The translations under genes and the position numbers were made by a program. This document shows, in pieces, positions 16,613 through 24,194 of a stretch of 35,934 nt of DNA. Source of the stretch: Flavobacteriales bacterium (lineage in GTDB: Bacteria > Bacteroidota > Bacteroidia > Flavobacteriales_F > PHOS-HE28); the NCBI GenBank assembly GCA_016787995.1, contig JAEUTB010000053.1, forward strand, positions 1-35,934, written 5' to 3'. Numbering within the stretch: position 1 is the first letter of the stretch; the number at the start of each line of letters is the position of its first letter. The notes beneath the pieces are model-generated. The model did no database searches. It saw nothing but the letters and a program-made list of their open reading frames with translations, and was not told where the DNA came from.

Positions 16613-16640
16613 GGAACGGCGGGCATTTGCCCGCCGTTCC
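16613..16640 (+). terminator. 12-bp perfect hairpin after the GEVED gene
   Basis: Arms GGAACGGCGGGC (16613-16624) and GCCCGCCGTTCC (16629-16640) with loop ATTT, 20 nt after the stop. The stem is very strong, but no real T-tract follows (TCATTC), so termination is inferred from position. Confidence 0.65.
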
Positions 16641-16672
16641 TCATTCATGGAGCGTTCGGAGACTTGGTCGGC

Positions 16673-16689
16673 CTGGATCGTGGATAACG
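16673..16689. repeat. 17-nt element shared by two T9SS gene leaders (copy 1)
   Basis: CTGGATCGTGGATAACG is identical to 19929-19945. It lies 39 nt before the -7-like box of the following gene. It contains TTATCCACG on the other strand, one base from a DnaA box. Confidence 0.6.
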
Positions 16690-16728
16690 TACGAATGGTC
16701 GGGGCTGACAACGCGGTCCGTGACGTCG

Positions 16729-16736
16729 GAACTTTG
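16729..16736 (+). promoter_or_regulatory. -7-like element before the 1025-residue T9SS gene
   Basis: GAACTTTG, 28 nt before ATG 16765. The first base of TAnnTTTG differs, but the paralogous gene has GACCTTTG in the equivalent place. Confidence 0.35.
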
Positions 16737-16764
16737 TACCGTCCCAATTGCTCCATTCCAACCG

Positions 16765-19700
16765 ATGTCCAACGTTCTCTTTCGCCTACGAACGCCGCTT
16801 TCATTCCTGGTCTTCTGCGCGGCCAACATGGTGTGGGCCCAGCTGCCTGCTGTATCAACACAACCCGCCACAGTCTCACCAGCGCTTTTAGGCAGCGCGC
16901 CTCCCAATGGATCCTGCGCCGGCGCTTCTGTGGTTTCCGTACCCATGAGCACACCGGTCACGGTGACCGGGAACAACCAGAATGCGCCAACGGACCCGGT
17001 CTTCGTGGCCAATCTGGTATGGGAGGGATTCACCACCACCGGTTGCTCGGACCTCACGGTGAGCTATTGTGGTACCACTCCCAACTTCCAAGGCGGTCTC
17101 GTATACCTGGCCACCGGCTGCCCGTTGACGAACCTGGTGTTCAATTCCGCGGCCAACATCATCCCCAACATCTGCGGCGATGCCAACTTCGGCGTTCGCT
17201 TCCCTGGCCTGCCAGCGGGCACGTATTACTACCCTGTGCTTGAGGCACCGGGGAGCAGTGGTGATTACACGCTGGTGTTCACGGCGGAGCCCTGTACGGT
17301 CACCCCGCCGGCCAATGCCCTCTGCTCCGGGGCCATACCATTGATGGAGTCCGCTACCTGCGAGCCCGTGAGTGGCACCGTGGAGAACGCCACCGCCGCG
17401 AACATCACCGGTTCCGCATGCGGTAACGGCAACGTGTCCGATGGTGTCTGGTATTCCTTCGTAGCCACGAGCCCTTCCAACGAGATCACGGTGGATCCGA
17501 GCGATGAGTTCAACGTGCACCTCAGCTTGATCAGCGGTTCCTGCGAGGGGCAGACCTTGCTGGCCTGCGCCATCGGGCAGAACTTCGGCACCACCACCAC
17601 GCTATCCGCTACAGGTCTGGTGGTCGGCAACACGTATTACATCCGCGTGGCCGATTGGTATGCGGGTGTGCCCCGTACCAGCACCTTCGACATCTGTGTG
17701 GTGGCCGTAGCAACGGCGGAGTGCGATGCAGCCGCAGGGAACGTGATCCCCGACCAGGCCAATGTCTGTTATGCCGGACCGAGCACCACCATCACCGCCA
17801 CGCCTTCGGGAACGTCCATCGTACCGGAGGGCTACGCGACGAAGTACCTGTTGGTATCCTCGTCCGAAGTGGTCTTGCAGGTGAGCGACCTGCCAACGTT
17901 CTCCGCCTTGGCGGTCGGAAGCTTCTCCATCCGCACACTCGTCTACGACCCGCTCATGTATGATCCAGCTACGATCACGCTGGGCGGATCCACGATCGGA
18001 TCGCTGAACGAGCTCTTCATCCAAGGTGGCGGACCCATCTGCGCAAGTCTGGATATCACCGGTGCGGGCTTCACCGTGGAGAACTGTTGCACCGCCAATG
18101 CCGGCACCCTCGTGGCGGCCGCGACCCCTCTTTGTTACGAAGAGGGTGGTGTCGCCATCGCTGCGCTGGTGGGCGATGATCCGCTGGTTCCCGCAGGATC
18201 GGTGGTGAGCTACCTGCTCGTCGAGGACGTGGAAGGAACGGTCGTCGATACCTCCTCCACACCAGCGTTCATCGTGGACACGCTTGGCACCTTCTCCATC
18301 CACACCATCGTTTACGACACGCTCACGTATTCACTGGATAGCTTGGTAATGGATACCACGACCATCATCGAGGTCGGCGCGAACTTCGTAGCGGGAGGCG
18401 GTTCGCTTTGCGGTGCTCTTGACTTCCAAGGTGCGTCCATCGCGGTGGTGCGATGCTGCCCAGGGGCTCTCGGCGAAGTGATCGTGACCAACGATTCGCT
18501 CTGCTTCACTCCCGAGGGTGCCACATTCACCTGGGAGGTGCAGAACGCGGACGTGCCGGAAGGCTATACGTTCATTCACCTGATCGCCGATGAGAGCGGT
18601 TCCGGTCTGGACACCACTTCGTTGAGCACCCTCCAACGCGAGGCGATAGGGGGCTACACGGTACACCAGCTGATCTACGACACAGCGACGTTCGACCTCG
18701 CGACCGCCATCGCCGGCGGCCTCGCCATCGCCGACATGCATGCATTGTTCGTGCAGGGCGGGGGAGATATCTGTGCCTTGTTGGATACGATCGGCACACC
18801 GCTCCGGGTGATCGACTGCGCCCCTGCGAATGACGATTGTTCGGCACCGGAGTACATCACGGTGCAAGTGGTGGAGAATTGCAATGCGGGCCTTATCCAA
18901 GGTGACAATACCTACGCAACGGCGGGTGATGCTGCGGCTCCTTCCTGCGCGGATCCCGAGGCCGCGATCGCCGACGTGTGGTACGCCTTCAACAGCGGCG
19001 AGAACACCGGCATCACCATCAACTTCGATCCCGGCACCATGACGGCCTGGGGCATCGCCGTGCAGGACGCCTGCGATGGCACCGAACTGGTTTGTGTGGT
19101 CCAACCCAGTGCACCGGTGGACCTCGACGTCGCTGCGGGCACGTCACTGTTGATCCGCGTGTTCACCGATCGGACACAAGGTGCACCGGGAGCTTTCGCC
19201 ATGTGTGTGACCGGGGCTGTGCCTTCCACCATTTGCAATGGCGGGCTCGTCTCCACCACGGACCAGCAGGGGCTGCTCTCCATTTGCCAGGACAGCGCAC
19301 CCGATGTGATCGACTTCACCACGAGTAGTGCGGCGCCGGTGAACTACGCCTATGTGGTCACCGATATGGATAGCGTGATCGTGGCGGTGATCGCTGGCAA
19401 TTCCCTCGACTTCAATGGCCTTGTGGTGGGGAACTATCTCGTGCATGGGGTCTCCTTCGATGGCGCTTTGGAAGGAACTGCGGTAGGAGGGCTGCTGGAT
19501 GGGCTCACCACCACCGGACAATGCCTCGCTAACTCGGCCAATGCCGTAGAGGTGCGCGTGGAGATCTGTAGCGGCCTATCCGAACGGAAGGGTGATGACA
19601 TGGTCATTTGGCCCGTACCGAACGATGGGCGATTCAACCTCCTGCTGCCGGTCGGCGCGACCCCAATGACCATCGAGGTGGTCAGTGCCGATGGCCGTAT

Positions 19701-19842
19701 CGTGCACGAGCAACGGGCCATGGTCCCCGCCTCGGGCACGTTGCAGATGGACCTTTCCGGTTCCATCGAGCCCGGCATGTATCTGGTCCGCATGCGCGTC
19801 AACACGCGCGTGCTTTCCACTGTGCGCATGCAAGTGGTGTAA
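16765..19842 (+). CDS. T9SS type A protein with three Cys-bounded repeats
   Basis: 1025 residues from ATG 16765, with a signal peptide ending near ANMVWAQ. An N-terminal domain (about 35-180; SYCGTTPNFQGG, FNSAANI, LPAGTYYYPV) and a WYSFVATS domain (about 185-315) are paralogous to the next gene. Three repeats of about 120 residues follow (about 320-441, 441-565, 566-685). Each has a VPEG or VPAG start, a G-x-F/Y-x-I/V-H-T/Q-x-I/V-YD core (GTFSIHTIVYDTLTY), and an end like FVQGGGDICALLD plus a Cys. Next come another WYAFNSG domain, a domain with NYAYVVTDMDS and GNYLVHGVSF, and a sorting domain (VIWPVPNDGRFNLLLP). Secreted or surface-displayed by inference; the adhesive ligand is unknown. Confidence 0.87.
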   Translation: MSNVLFRLRTPLSFLVFCAANMVWAQLPAVSTQPATVSPALLGSAPPNGSCAGASVVSVPMSTPVTVTGNNQNAPTDPVFVANLVWEGFTTTGCSDLTVSYCGTTPNFQGGLVYLATGCPLTNLVFNSAANIIPNICGDANFGVRFPGLPAGTYYYPVLEAPGSSGDYTLVFTAEPCTVTPPANALCSGAIPLMESATCEPVSGTVENATAANITGSACGNGNVSDGVWYSFVATSPSNEITVDPSDEFNVHLSLISGSCEGQTLLACAIGQNFGTTTTLSATGLVVGNTYYIRVADWYAGVPRTSTFDICVVAVATAECDAAAGNVIPDQANVCYAGPSTTITATPSGTSIVPEGYATKYLLVSSSEVVLQVSDLPTFSALAVGSFSIRTLVYDPLMYDPATITLGGSTIGSLNELFIQGGGPICASLDITGAGFTVENCCTANAGTLVAAATPLCYEEGGVAIAALVGDDPLVPAGSVVSYLLVEDVEGTVVDTSSTPAFIVDTLGTFSIHTIVYDTLTYSLDSLVMDTTTIIEVGANFVAGGGSLCGALDFQGASIAVVRCCPGALGEVIVTNDSLCFTPEGATFTWEVQNADVPEGYTFIHLIADESGSGLDTTSLSTLQREAIGGYTVHQLIYDTATFDLATAIAGGLAIADMHALFVQGGGDICALLDTIGTPLRVIDCAPANDDCSAPEYITVQVVENCNAGLIQGDNTYATAGDAAAPSCADPEAAIADVWYAFNSGENTGITINFDPGTMTAWGIAVQDACDGTELVCVVQPSAPVDLDVAAGTSLLIRVFTDRTQGAPGAFAMCVTGAVPSTICNGGLVSTTDQQGLLSICQDSAPDVIDFTTSSAAPVNYAYVVTDMDSVIVAVIAGNSLDFNGLVVGNYLVHGVSFDGALEGTAVGGLLDGLTTTGQCLANSANAVEVRVEICSGLSERKGDDMVIWPVPNDGRFNLLLPVGATPMTIEVVSADGRIVHEQRAMVPASGTLQMDLSGSIEPGMYLVRMRVNTRVLSTVRMQVV

Positions 19843-19859
19843 GTCCGGTCCCTGATCCA

Positions 19860-19890
19860 GAACGGGCGTACCCTAGCGGTGCGCCCGTTC
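19860..19890 (+). terminator. 13-bp hairpin after the 1025-residue T9SS gene
   Basis: Arms GAACGGGCGTACC (19860-19872) and GGTGCGCCCGTTC (19878-19890) with one T-G wobble and loop CTAGC, 17 nt after the stop. No strong T-tract follows. Confidence 0.65.
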
Positions 19891-19928
19891 CATTTCGGAA
19901 CCATTCATCGGTCCGGTGCGTATCCTGT

Positions 19929-19945
19929 CTGGATCGTGGATAACG
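19929..19945. repeat. 17-nt element shared by two T9SS gene leaders (copy 2)
   Basis: Exact copy of 16673-16689, 36 nt before the next -7-like box. A CATTCAT heptamer also precedes both copies, 27 and 31 nt upstream. Confidence 0.6.
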
Positions 19946-19981
19946 AGACCCGGATCTGCGCAGGTCCATGCGCTTGAAGCC

Positions 19982-19989
19982 GACCTTTG
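19982..19989 (+). promoter_or_regulatory. -7-like element before the 658-residue T9SS gene
   Basis: GACCTTTG, 34 nt before ATG 20024, is equivalent to GAACTTTG before the paralogue. Confidence 0.35.
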
Positions 19990-20023
19990 GAACGCCCCGA
20001 CCAACAGCCACATCCGACCTCCA

Positions 20024-22000
20024 ATGCTGAATACCAACCTCCGCCGCGCGCTTTTCTGCGTGGCCGTGCTCCCGTTCGTCCCGGTCCTTCCGGCGCAACC
20101 CAACGCCATGCACGGGCTGCAAGGCATGCACATCGTACCCGTCCAAGACGTCGAGCCGGCCTTGGGCGGTGCATCGAATGTGACCTGCGCAGGTGCCGTG
20201 GTCAATACCCTGGAGGTCGGAACACCCGTGGTGGTCACCGGCGATAACTCGGCTGCTGTGGCCGATCCGGTGTTCAGCGTGCCACTGGTCTGGGAGGCCT
20301 TCAGCACCACCCAGTGCGCGGATGTCACCATCGGCTATTGCGGCACCACACCGGCTTTTGCAGGTTCGCTGAACACCCTGGCCGTGGGCTGCCCGCTCAC
20401 CAGCATCGTCTTCAACTCGGCCGCCAACATCCTGCCCGATGCTTGTGGCGATGGCAACTTCACCATCAGCTTCCCGAACCTGCCTGCAGGTACCTACTAC
20501 TTCCCCGTTCTCCAAGGCAGCGGTTCGGTTGGCGCTTACACGCTCACCTTCACCGCCACGGCCTGCACGGCCACCCCACCGACGAACGCCACCTGCGCAG
20601 GGGCCATTGAATTGCCTTCCACCACGGAATGTGCTCCGCTAGCAGGCAACGTGGCCAACGCCACTGCGGCGGGCAACACCGGTATCGGCTGCGGCAACGG
20701 TGATTTCGCCGATGGCGTATGGTACTCTTTCGAAGCGACGGGCTCCACCTACGAGCTCACCGTGGCCCCGAGCGCACAGTTCAATGCCCACGTCGAGGTA
20801 TTCGAGGGGGCGTGCGGGTCGCTCACGAGCATCGCCTGTTCAGTGGGCGCCAATTTCGGCGTACCCACCGTTGCTGAATTGGAAGGGCTCACCGCAGGAG
20901 AGACCTATTTCGTGCGCGTGAACGACTGGTATGCTGGCAGCCCCGTCACCACCACCTTCTTCATCTGCCTGGAGCTTGTCCCCACCGTGGAGTGCCCGGC
21001 CAGCGCAGGCACCCTAACGGCCAACGATGATGATGTGTGCCTAGTGGATGGCGTGGCCAACATCAGCGCCACGCCCAATGATGATGCGGAGGTGCCCGAA
21101 GGGTACACCACCTTGTTCTTCCTTACCACGGGAGCGGAACCGGTCATCGTGCAAGGAGCCCTCACACCTGCGTTCAACGTGACCGCGGCGGGCAGCTACA
21201 CCATCCACACCTTGGTCTACGACGATGCCACACTCGACTTGAACGGTCTGGTATTCGGGCAGACCACCGCCGCCAGCATCCATGCGGTATTGGTGCAAGG
21301 GGGTGGGGATATCTGTGCCAGCCTCGATATGGTCGGTGCACCCATCGTGGTGGACGAGTGCCTGCCATGCGCAGCTGACGCGGGCACCTTGCAGGCCAAT
21401 GCGAGCACCGTCTGCTTCAACAATGGCACGGCCACCATGGATGCCGGTCACGCCGAAGCCCCCGTGGTGCCCGAAGGATTCGAGGTGCTCTACCTGCTCA
21501 CCTCCGGCGAGGATCTCATCATCCGCCAAGGTGCGCTTACGCCAGCCTTCACGGTCACCGCCGAAGGGGAGTACACCATCCACACCTTGGTCTATGATCC
21601 CACCACGCTGGACCTGGGAGAAGTGACCTTCGGTGTCACGAGTGGCCTGGATGTGAACGCACAACTCGTCCAAGGCGGTGGCGTCATCTGCGCCGCATTG
21701 GATGTGGCGGGTGCGCCAGTCACCGTTGAAGTGTGTACGGGAATGGCCGAAGGCTCCACCAGCACCTTGGCCATCGGCCCCAACCCGAACAACGGCCGCT
21801 TCACCCTGCAGGGATGCGAGGGCATGGTCACCGTACAGGTGATCGGCACCGATGGACGTATGGTGCACGAGCGGATCGGTAACGTCCAGCTCGGCACCGC
21901 ACTGGCGATCGAAGTTCCGGCAGGTGTAGCACGGGGTTTGTACACCGTGCGTGTGCTCAGCACCGCCGGACTCGGCACCGCACGTTTGGTGCTGGAGTGA
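20024..22000 (+). CDS. T9SS type A protein with two Cys-bounded repeats
   Basis: 658 residues from ATG 20024, with signal peptide MLNTNLRRALFCVAVLPFVPVLPAQ. The N-terminal 315 residues parallel the preceding gene almost motif by motif (GYCGTTPAFAGSLN, GCPLTSIVFNSAANILPDAC, LPAGTYYFPVLQGSGS, GVWYSFEATG, VRVNDWYAGSPV). Two copies of the same 120-residue repeat follow (about 323-448 and 449-571): VPEGYTTLFFLTTGAEPVI, SYTIHTLVYDDATLDL, LVQGGGDICASLDMVGAP. A type A sorting domain starts at IGPNPNNGRFTLQG (about 583). It is a shorter paralogue of the upstream gene and has its own similar leader, so the pair likely arose by tandem duplication. Function is probably adhesive or structural; no enzymatic motif was seen. 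Confidence 0.88.
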   Translation: MLNTNLRRALFCVAVLPFVPVLPAQPNAMHGLQGMHIVPVQDVEPALGGASNVTCAGAVVNTLEVGTPVVVTGDNSAAVADPVFSVPLVWEAFSTTQCADVTIGYCGTTPAFAGSLNTLAVGCPLTSIVFNSAANILPDACGDGNFTISFPNLPAGTYYFPVLQGSGSVGAYTLTFTATACTATPPTNATCAGAIELPSTTECAPLAGNVANATAAGNTGIGCGNGDFADGVWYSFEATGSTYELTVAPSAQFNAHVEVFEGACGSLTSIACSVGANFGVPTVAELEGLTAGETYFVRVNDWYAGSPVTTTFFICLELVPTVECPASAGTLTANDDDVCLVDGVANISATPNDDAEVPEGYTTLFFLTTGAEPVIVQGALTPAFNVTAAGSYTIHTLVYDDATLDLNGLVFGQTTAASIHAVLVQGGGDICASLDMVGAPIVVDECLPCAADAGTLQANASTVCFNNGTATMDAGHAEAPVVPEGFEVLYLLTSGEDLIIRQGALTPAFTVTAEGEYTIHTLVYDPTTLDLGEVTFGVTSGLDVNAQLVQGGGVICAALDVAGAPVTVEVCTGMAEGSTSTLAIGPNPNNGRFTLQGCEGMVTVQVIGTDGRMVHERIGNVQLGTALAIEVPAGVARGLYTVRVLSTAGLGTARLVLE

Positions 22001-22029
22001 TCCAACCTTTTCGAGGGCTCTGACGTACA

Positions 22030-22046
22030 ACGGGCAAACCGCCCGT
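22030..22046 (+). other. Small hairpin just before a start codon
   Basis: ACGGGC (22030-22035) pairs with GCCCGT (22041-22046) around AAACC, ending 1 nt before ATG 22048. It would cover the ribosome-binding region and could limit translation, or it may be a remnant of the upstream gene's terminator. Confidence 0.4.
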
Positions 22047-22047
22047 C

Positions 22048-22569
22048 ATGCGCCTCTCCCACGCAACGGTCCTGATCGGACTATCCGCCACCCTTTTCGT
22101 TCACCGCGCCGCTGCGCAGGACCTTGTGATCACCCTGCCGGTGGCTGGCCGGGTGCTCGATGCCGATAAGAAGATGGAAGGCTGCAAAGTCACCATCTAC
22201 AAAGGCAACGAGGTGGTGGGAGAACAGACCACCGACCGCAGCGGTCGCTTCGGTATGGAACTCGGCCTTCAGGAGGAATTCGCCATCGTGTTCAGCAAAG
22301 AGGGCTACCTCTCGAAGCGTGTGCTGGTGGATACCCGTGGCAATCTCCCCAAAGACCTCGTGGACATCGCACCCATCGACATGGCCATGACCATGTTGCC
22401 CGCTTCCAAATACGAAGGTGCCGACACCGACGAGCTCGACTTCCCCTTCGCCATCATCCGGTACGACCGCGGTGCCAAGGCCTTCGTGCAGGACCATGAA
22501 TACACGGCGGACATGATGCGCACCAACGGCGCCCTGTTGCTGATGTCGGGCCGGGCCACCAAGCACTGA
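22048..22569 (+). CDS. Small secreted carboxypeptidase-regulatory-like protein
   Basis: 173 residues. A signal peptide (about 1-23, ending HRAAAQ) is followed by a carboxypeptidase regulatory-like beta-sandwich: VAGRVLDADKKMEGCKVTIYKGNEVV, TDRSGRFGMELGL, AIVFSKEGYLSKRVLVDTRG. The second half (MAMTMLPASKYEGADTDELD, DFPFAIIRYD) resembles the extension seen in many short Bacteroidota proteins of this type. There is no T9SS sorting domain, so it is probably periplasmic or outer-membrane associated. It is 47 nt downstream of the T9SS gene and 52 nt upstream of the 3-HAA dioxygenase, with no evident functional link to either. Exact function unknown. Confidence 0.82.
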   Translation: MRLSHATVLIGLSATLFVHRAAAQDLVITLPVAGRVLDADKKMEGCKVTIYKGNEVVGEQTTDRSGRFGMELGLQEEFAIVFSKEGYLSKRVLVDTRGNLPKDLVDIAPIDMAMTMLPASKYEGADTDELDFPFAIIRYDRGAKAFVQDHEYTADMMRTNGALLLMSGRATKH

Positions 22570-22594
22570 CCGGAGCCGGGAATGGCCGGTGCCC

Positions 22595-22602
22595 TACATT
22601 CG
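22595..22602 (+). promoter_or_regulatory. -7 element for the 3-HAA dioxygenase operon
   Basis: TACATTCG, one base from TAnnTTTG and of the TTCG type seen elsewhere in the window, 19 nt before ATG 22622. It argues against the earlier in-frame GTG at 22589. Confidence 0.4.
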
Positions 22603-22621
22603 TAGCGCAAGAGCACGCGCC

Positions 22622-23152
22622 ATGGCCATACGCAGACCCTTCAACCTGAAGCAGTGGATCACCGACAACCGCGACCTGCTGAAACCGCCGGTGGGCAACA
22701 AGAACCTCTACCACGAGGCCGGTGACTACATCGTGATGATCGTGGGTGGCCCCAACGCCCGCAAGGACTACCATTTCAACGAGACCGAAGAGCTCTTCTA
22801 CCAACTGGAGGGCGACATCGAAGTGGGCATCCAGGAGGACGGCAAAGCGGTGACCATCCCGATCAAGGAAGGGGAGATGTTCCTGCTGCCTGCCAACGTG
22901 CCTCACCAGCCGCGACGGGGCGCCAACACCGTGGGCTTGGTGATCGAGGTGAAACGCGACGACCGCGAAATGCTCGATGGCTTGCAGTGGTACTGCGAAC
23001 GCTGCAACACCATGCTCCACGAATACCGCTTCGTGCTGCACAACATCGAGAAGGACTTCATCCCCCGTTTCCGCGAGTTCTACGGTGATGAGACCAAGCG
23101 CACCTGCACCAATTGTGGTCATGTGATGGAGGTGGATCCGCGTTTCGTCTGA
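22622..23152 (+). CDS. nbaC: 3-hydroxyanthranilate 3,4-dioxygenase
   Basis: 176 residues, the usual length of the bacterial enzyme. Visible residues match the known bacterial active site position by position: R47, H51, E57, H95, R99 and E109 of the cupin (KDYHFNETEELFYQLEGD and NVPHQPRR). The second, rubredoxin-like iron site is complete with C125/C128 (WYCERC) and C162/C165 (CTNCGH). It opens the ring of 3-hydroxyanthranilate with O2 to 2-amino-3-carboxymuconate 6-semialdehyde (ACMS) in the cytosol. The decarboxylase that uses ACMS starts 11 nt downstream, so this is an operon for catabolism rather than only quinolinate/NAD synthesis. Confidence 0.95.
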   Translation: MAIRRPFNLKQWITDNRDLLKPPVGNKNLYHEAGDYIVMIVGGPNARKDYHFNETEELFYQLEGDIEVGIQEDGKAVTIPIKEGEMFLLPANVPHQPRRGANTVGLVIEVKRDDREMLDGLQWYCERCNTMLHEYRFVLHNIEKDFIPRFREFYGDETKRTCTNCGHVMEVDPRFV

Positions 23153-23163
23153 GGGGGACTTCC

Positions 23164-24183
23164 ATGGCCGCGCCGCTCACGATAGACATCCACACGCACA
23201 TCCTGCCGGAGCACATCCCCGACTTCGGGCGGCGCTACGGCTACCGGGGCTTCATCCACCTGGACCATCACAAACCGGGTTGTGCCCGCATGATGATGGA
23301 CGACAAGTTCTTCCGCGAGGTGCAGGCCAACTGCTGGGATCCGCAGGTCCGCATCGGCGAATGCGATACGCATAAGGTGCATGTGCAGGTGCTCAGCACC
23401 GTGCCGGTGATGTTCAGCTACTGGGCCAAGCCGCACGACACGTTGGACCTCTCGATGTTCCTCAACGACCACATCGCAGGCATCGTGCACCGTTGGCCTT
23501 CGCGCTTCGTCGGCTTGGGCACCATTCCCATGCAGGAACCCGAGCTGGCCATCCAGGAACTGGAGCGCTGCAAGCGGATCGGGTTGGTGGGCATCCAGAT
23601 CGGCACGCACATCAACGGCACCAACCTCGGCGAGCCCCGCCTCTTCTCCGTCTTCCAAGCGTGCGAGGAGCTGGGTATGGCTGTGTTCGTGCATCCCTGG
23701 GACATGATGGGGGCGGACCGGTTCGACAAGTATTGGATGCCCTGGCTCGTGGGCATGCCCGTGGAGACCACCACCGCCATCACCTCCATGATCTTCAGCG
23801 GCCTCATGGAGCGCCTTCCGCGGTTGCGCGTGGCCTTCGCGCACGGCGGCGGATCCTTCCCGGCCACCATCGGCCGTATCGAGCACGGCTTCATCATGCG
23901 CCCCGACCTCTGCGCCGTGGACAACGACGTGAACCCGCGCGACTACCTGGGCCGCTTCTGGATCGACGCGCTCGTACACGACCCGGCCATGTTGCGGGTG
24001 GTGGTGGATCAGATGGGCGCCAACCGCGTGGCCATGGGCACCGATTATCCCTTCCCCTTGGGCGAACTCATCCCCGGCGAGCTGATCAATAGCATGCCCT
24101 ACGATACCGCCACCAAAGAACTCCTGCTCGGCGGTGCCGCGTTGGAGTGGTTGGCGATGAAGAGGGAGAGTTTCATTCTCTAG
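23164..24183 (+). CDS. nbaD: 2-amino-3-carboxymuconate-6-semialdehyde decarboxylase
   Basis: 339 residues of the amidohydrolase fold. Metal and catalytic residues are visible: H10 and H12 (DIHTH), H177 (VFVHPWDM), H227 (AFAHGGG), D294 (MGTDYPFP), and R51 for substrate, at almost the same positions as the Pseudomonas fluorescens enzyme. It removes CO2 from ACMS to give 2-aminomuconate 6-semialdehyde, steering flux away from spontaneous quinolinate formation. It follows the dioxygenase gene by 11 nt. ATG 23164 is chosen because the first metal motif follows at once. The next step is the aldehyde dehydrogenase at 10082-11524. The gene converges on the large T9SS type B gene with only 11 bp between stops. 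Confidence 0.94.
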   Translation: MAAPLTIDIHTHILPEHIPDFGRRYGYRGFIHLDHHKPGCARMMMDDKFFREVQANCWDPQVRIGECDTHKVHVQVLSTVPVMFSYWAKPHDTLDLSMFLNDHIAGIVHRWPSRFVGLGTIPMQEPELAIQELERCKRIGLVGIQIGTHINGTNLGEPRLFSVFQACEELGMAVFVHPWDMMGADRFDKYWMPWLVGMPVETTTAITSMIFSGLMERLPRLRVAFAHGGGSFPATIGRIEHGFIMRPDLCAVDNDVNPRDYLGRFWIDALVHDPAMLRVVVDQMGANRVAMGTDYPFPLGELIPGELINSMPYDTATKELLLGGAALEWLAMKRESFIL

Positions 24184-24194
24184 CAGGATATCCC

